A DNA stretch of 23,750 nucleotides from positions 1 through 23,750 of the forward strand of contig DATJRJ010000104.1 in NCBI GenBank assembly GCA_035504735.1. Direction: 5' to 3'. Both the position numbers and the translations under genes were made by a program. The stretch's first letter is position 1, and each line of letters opens with the position of its first letter. Source of the DNA: JAJPIG01 sp035504735. GTDB taxonomy: Bacteria > Desulfobacterota > Binatia > Binatales > Binataceae. Under the pieces are notes generated by a model. It saw only the letters and a list, made by a program, of their open reading frames with translations, made no database searches and was not told the origin of the DNA. Shown here piece by piece: positions 22,357-23,750 of the stretch.

Positions 22357-22905
22357 ATGGCCCGCATACCGTATTTGAACGAATCAGACCTGTCCGCGGA
22401 GAACCGGGATCTGCTGACCAGCGCCATCAACCTGTCGAGCGCGATGGTGCACAGTCCGAACATGGCGCGCAGTTTTGGAGTGATCGCCAACTTTATTCGA
22501 AGCCGCAGCCGGCTCGATCCGAGGTTGCGCGAACTGGCGATTCTTCAGGTTGGATACGTCACGCGCTCCGCCTATGAATTCTCTCATCACGTGAAGCTGG
22601 CCCGGCAGTTCGGGGCGTCGGACTCCGATATTCGGGCGATCGCGGATGAGAGTGCGGGCCGCGGCTCCGCGCTCGAACCACTCGCGAAAGCGGTATTACG
22701 GGCGGCGCGCGAGATGACCCTCGATCTTCACGTATCGGATGAAGCGTTCGCGCTGCTGCAGGAGCATCTCGATCACGAGCGGCTGGTGGACCTGTTGGGG
22801 ACCATCGCCTTTTACAATGCTGTCGTCCGTATCCTTGGGGCGCTGCAAATCGACGTCGAAGACGACTACCAGAAATATCTGGAAGAATTTCCGCTGCCGA
22901 AGTAA
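22357..22905 (+). CDS. Carboxymuconolactone decarboxylase-fold protein without CxxC
   Basis: A 182-residue protein with the CMD/AhpD-like helical fold: RSRLDPRLRELAILQVGYVT, SAYEFSHHVKLARQFGASDS (family pattern of a helix ending H-H/x-x-A) and IAFYNAVVRILGALQI. The protein contains no cysteine at all, so the redox CxxC of AhpD is absent. This is the branch related to 4-carboxymuconolactone decarboxylase and to the many CMD-fold proteins near ring-oxidation genes. AAGGAG is 6 nt before the ATG. It stands alone on the plus strand and converges on the intradiol dioxygenase. The neighbour makes a role in aromatic catabolism attractive, although true PcaC proteins are shorter (about 130 residues). 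Confidence 0.88.
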   Translation: MARIPYLNESDLSAENRDLLTSAINLSSAMVHSPNMARSFGVIANFIRSRSRLDPRLRELAILQVGYVTRSAYEFSHHVKLARQFGASDSDIRAIADESAGRGSALEPLAKAVLRAAREMTLDLHVSDEAFALLQEHLDHERLVDLLGTIAFYNAVVRILGALQIDVEDDYQKYLEEFPLPK

Positions 22906-22930
22906 AGCGCGCAGGCGCAATCAGAAAAAG

Positions 22931-22962
22931 AAAAACGCCGCCGATCATCGATCAGCGGCGTT
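22931..22962 (-). terminator. Rho-independent terminator of the intradiol dioxygenase gene
   Basis: AACGCCGC (22934-22941) and GCGGCGTT (22955-22962) form an 8-bp stem, extended after one mismatch by a GATC/GATC pairing around a 3-nt loop. On the minus strand the stem is followed by TTT and then CTTTTTC, a classical U-tract. The plus strand has only GTT after the stem, so it acts mainly for the minus-strand gene that ends 32 bp away. Confidence 0.85.
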
Positions 22963-22993
22963 GTGATGCGGTCAACCTCGAAGCAGCGTCAGA

Positions 22994-23750
22994 TTACTTG
23001 GGTACGTATGCGATCGTGGAGCTTGCTTCGGCCTTGGATTGAGCAACACGTTGCTTGCGCTCGACGGCCGGGCGCATCACGAAATCGAAGTCCAGGTAGT
23101 AATACGGCTGGTCCATTTTGCGGCCGTCGGGTGCGGTTCCAGCCGGCTTCTTGACGTAAGTCCTGATGAGCGAGTCCTTGACACCGAACACTGCGTCGGA
23201 ATCGATATACTTGTCGCCGGCCCCAAAGACGTGCGTGACAAGTCGCTCGTGGCCCGGCGCGTGCAGCATGAAATGAACATGTGCGGGGCGGAACGGATGG
23301 CGCGCCTGCGCGCGCAGCAACTCACCGACCGGACCGTCGGTGGGAACCGGATAGAAAACCGGCCTGATCGTCCAGAAGCGGAACTGGCCGTTAGCGTCGG
23401 TCTTGAGCACTCCACGTCCGCCGAAGCCGCCGATCTTGTCGAGTTGCTGGACGTCGTAATTGCCGATTCCGTCGGAATGCCAAACGTCGATCGTAGCGCC
23501 GGCCAGGCGGCTGCCGTCAGCTGAACTCACGGTGCCTTCGATATACATCGGCTCGCCCTCGAGCTTGCCGGAGAGATCGTCGCCCAGTTGGAATTCCGGC
23601 GGATGATTCACATAGAAAGGGCCGAAGACGGTGCTTTCGGTCACGCCCTTCATCGGCGGATGGTTGATCGCGTCGACCAGCATCGAGACGCCCAGCACGT
23701 CGGAGAGCAGGATGAACTCCTGACGCGTGTCGTCGCACTTGTGGCCGGTG
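22994..23750 (-). CDS. Intradiol ring-cleavage dioxygenase, hydroxyquinol/chlorocatechol 1,2-dioxygenase type (5' partial)
   Basis: About 252 C-terminal residues are present; the N-terminus lies beyond the window. Intradiol dioxygenases use Fe(III) to split catechols between the hydroxyls. All four iron ligands are visible: Tyr (GIGNYDVQQ, codon 23456-23458), Tyr (VFYPVPTDGPVGELL, codon 23351-23353) and two His (RPAHVHFML, codons 23279-23281 and 23273-23275). The Tyr-to-Tyr spacing of 35 and Tyr-to-His spacing of 24 fit the family. The PVPTDGPVG loop and the upstream dimerisation-region motif RQEFILLSDVLGVSMLVDA resemble hydroxyquinol 1,2-dioxygenases more than plain catechol enzymes. The GTG at 23698 is not the real start, since family-like sequence continues upstream of it. 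A terminator follows the stop. Confidence 0.93.
   Translation of the reverse strand, partial: TGHKCDDTRQEFILLSDVLGVSMLVDAINHPPMKGVTESTVFGPFYVNHPPEFQLGDDLSGKLEGEPMYIEGTVSSADGSRLAGATIDVWHSDGIGNYDVQQLDKIGGFGGRGVLKTDANGQFRFWTIRPVFYPVPTDGPVGELLRAQARHPFRPAHVHFMLHAPGHERLVTHVFGAGDKYIDSDAVFGVKDSLIRTYVKKPAGTAPDGRKMDQPYYYLDFDFVMRPAVERKQRVAQSKAEASSTIAYVPK

Noticed and set aside
1..23750. CRISPR arrays, tRNA/rRNA genes, insertion sequences, phage genes or toxin-antitoxin pairs
   Set aside because: I saw no regularly spaced repeats, cloverleaf sequences, transposase or integrase motifs, or terminal inverted repeats by eye.

Overview
The window is GC-rich, densely coded bacterial chromosome. Two housekeeping-type genes (tatA, priA) are followed by about 20 kb of catabolic genes. 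The mix (molybdenum hydroxylases with a CoxG-like protein, phytanoyl-CoA dioxygenase, luciferase-like monooxygenase, HpaB-type monooxygenase, Rieske oxygenase, SnoaL-like, YciI, two carboxymuconolactone-decarboxylase-fold proteins, intradiol dioxygenase) resembles genomes of uncultured soil bacteria near the old Deltaproteobacteria, such as Binatota. That placement is an inference from gene content only. I saw no phage, insertion sequence, CRISPR array, tRNA or rRNA.

Layout. (1) 110-2950, plus: tatA, then priA. (2) 3083-7301, plus, a tight run: AhpD-like CxxC protein, orphan molybdenum-hydroxylase large subunit, isochorismatase-fold cysteine hydrolase, membrane-anchored four-cysteine protein of DUF2318 type. 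(3) 7446-8663, minus: a secreted protein with a C-terminal Ig-like segment, function unknown. (4) 14838-8938, minus: coxL-coxS-coxM-coxG-like genes joined by three 4-nt stop/start overlaps, then a RidA-fold protein and a PhyH dioxygenase. (5) 15015-18205, plus, divergent from (4): HpaB-type monooxygenase, LLM flavin oxidoreductase, capless alpha/beta hydrolase. (6) 18245-18480, minus: a decayed C-terminal remnant of another LLM oxidoreductase. (7) 18556-20095, plus: Rieske oxygenase alpha subunit and a small uncharacterised protein. (8) 22253-20141, minus: SnoaL-like protein, FAD amine/amino-acid-oxidase-like enzyme, YciI protein. (9) 22357-22905, plus: a second, cysteine-free CMD-fold protein. 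(10) 22994 to the window end, minus: intradiol dioxygenase of hydroxyquinol/chlorocatechol type, with its own terminator and its 5' end outside the window.

Together the genes read as a peripheral catabolic region: hydroxylases (molybdenum, FADH2, FMN, Rieske and 2-oxoglutarate types), hydrolases and amidase-like enzymes, and a ring-cleavage dioxygenase that could receive a hydroxylated aromatic. The amidase-like hydrolase, the RidA-fold protein and the amine-oxidase-like flavoenzyme hint that some substrates contain nitrogen, possibly N-heterocycles. No substrate can be fixed from sequence alone. The molybdenum enzymes are not true CO dehydrogenases, because neither large subunit has the form I active-site loop. 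The clearest oddities are the LLM remnant, the RidA-fold protein that lacks the catalytic arginine and carries a lysine-rich tail, the orphan molybdenum subunit and the Glu-for-Asp change in the Rieske enzyme.
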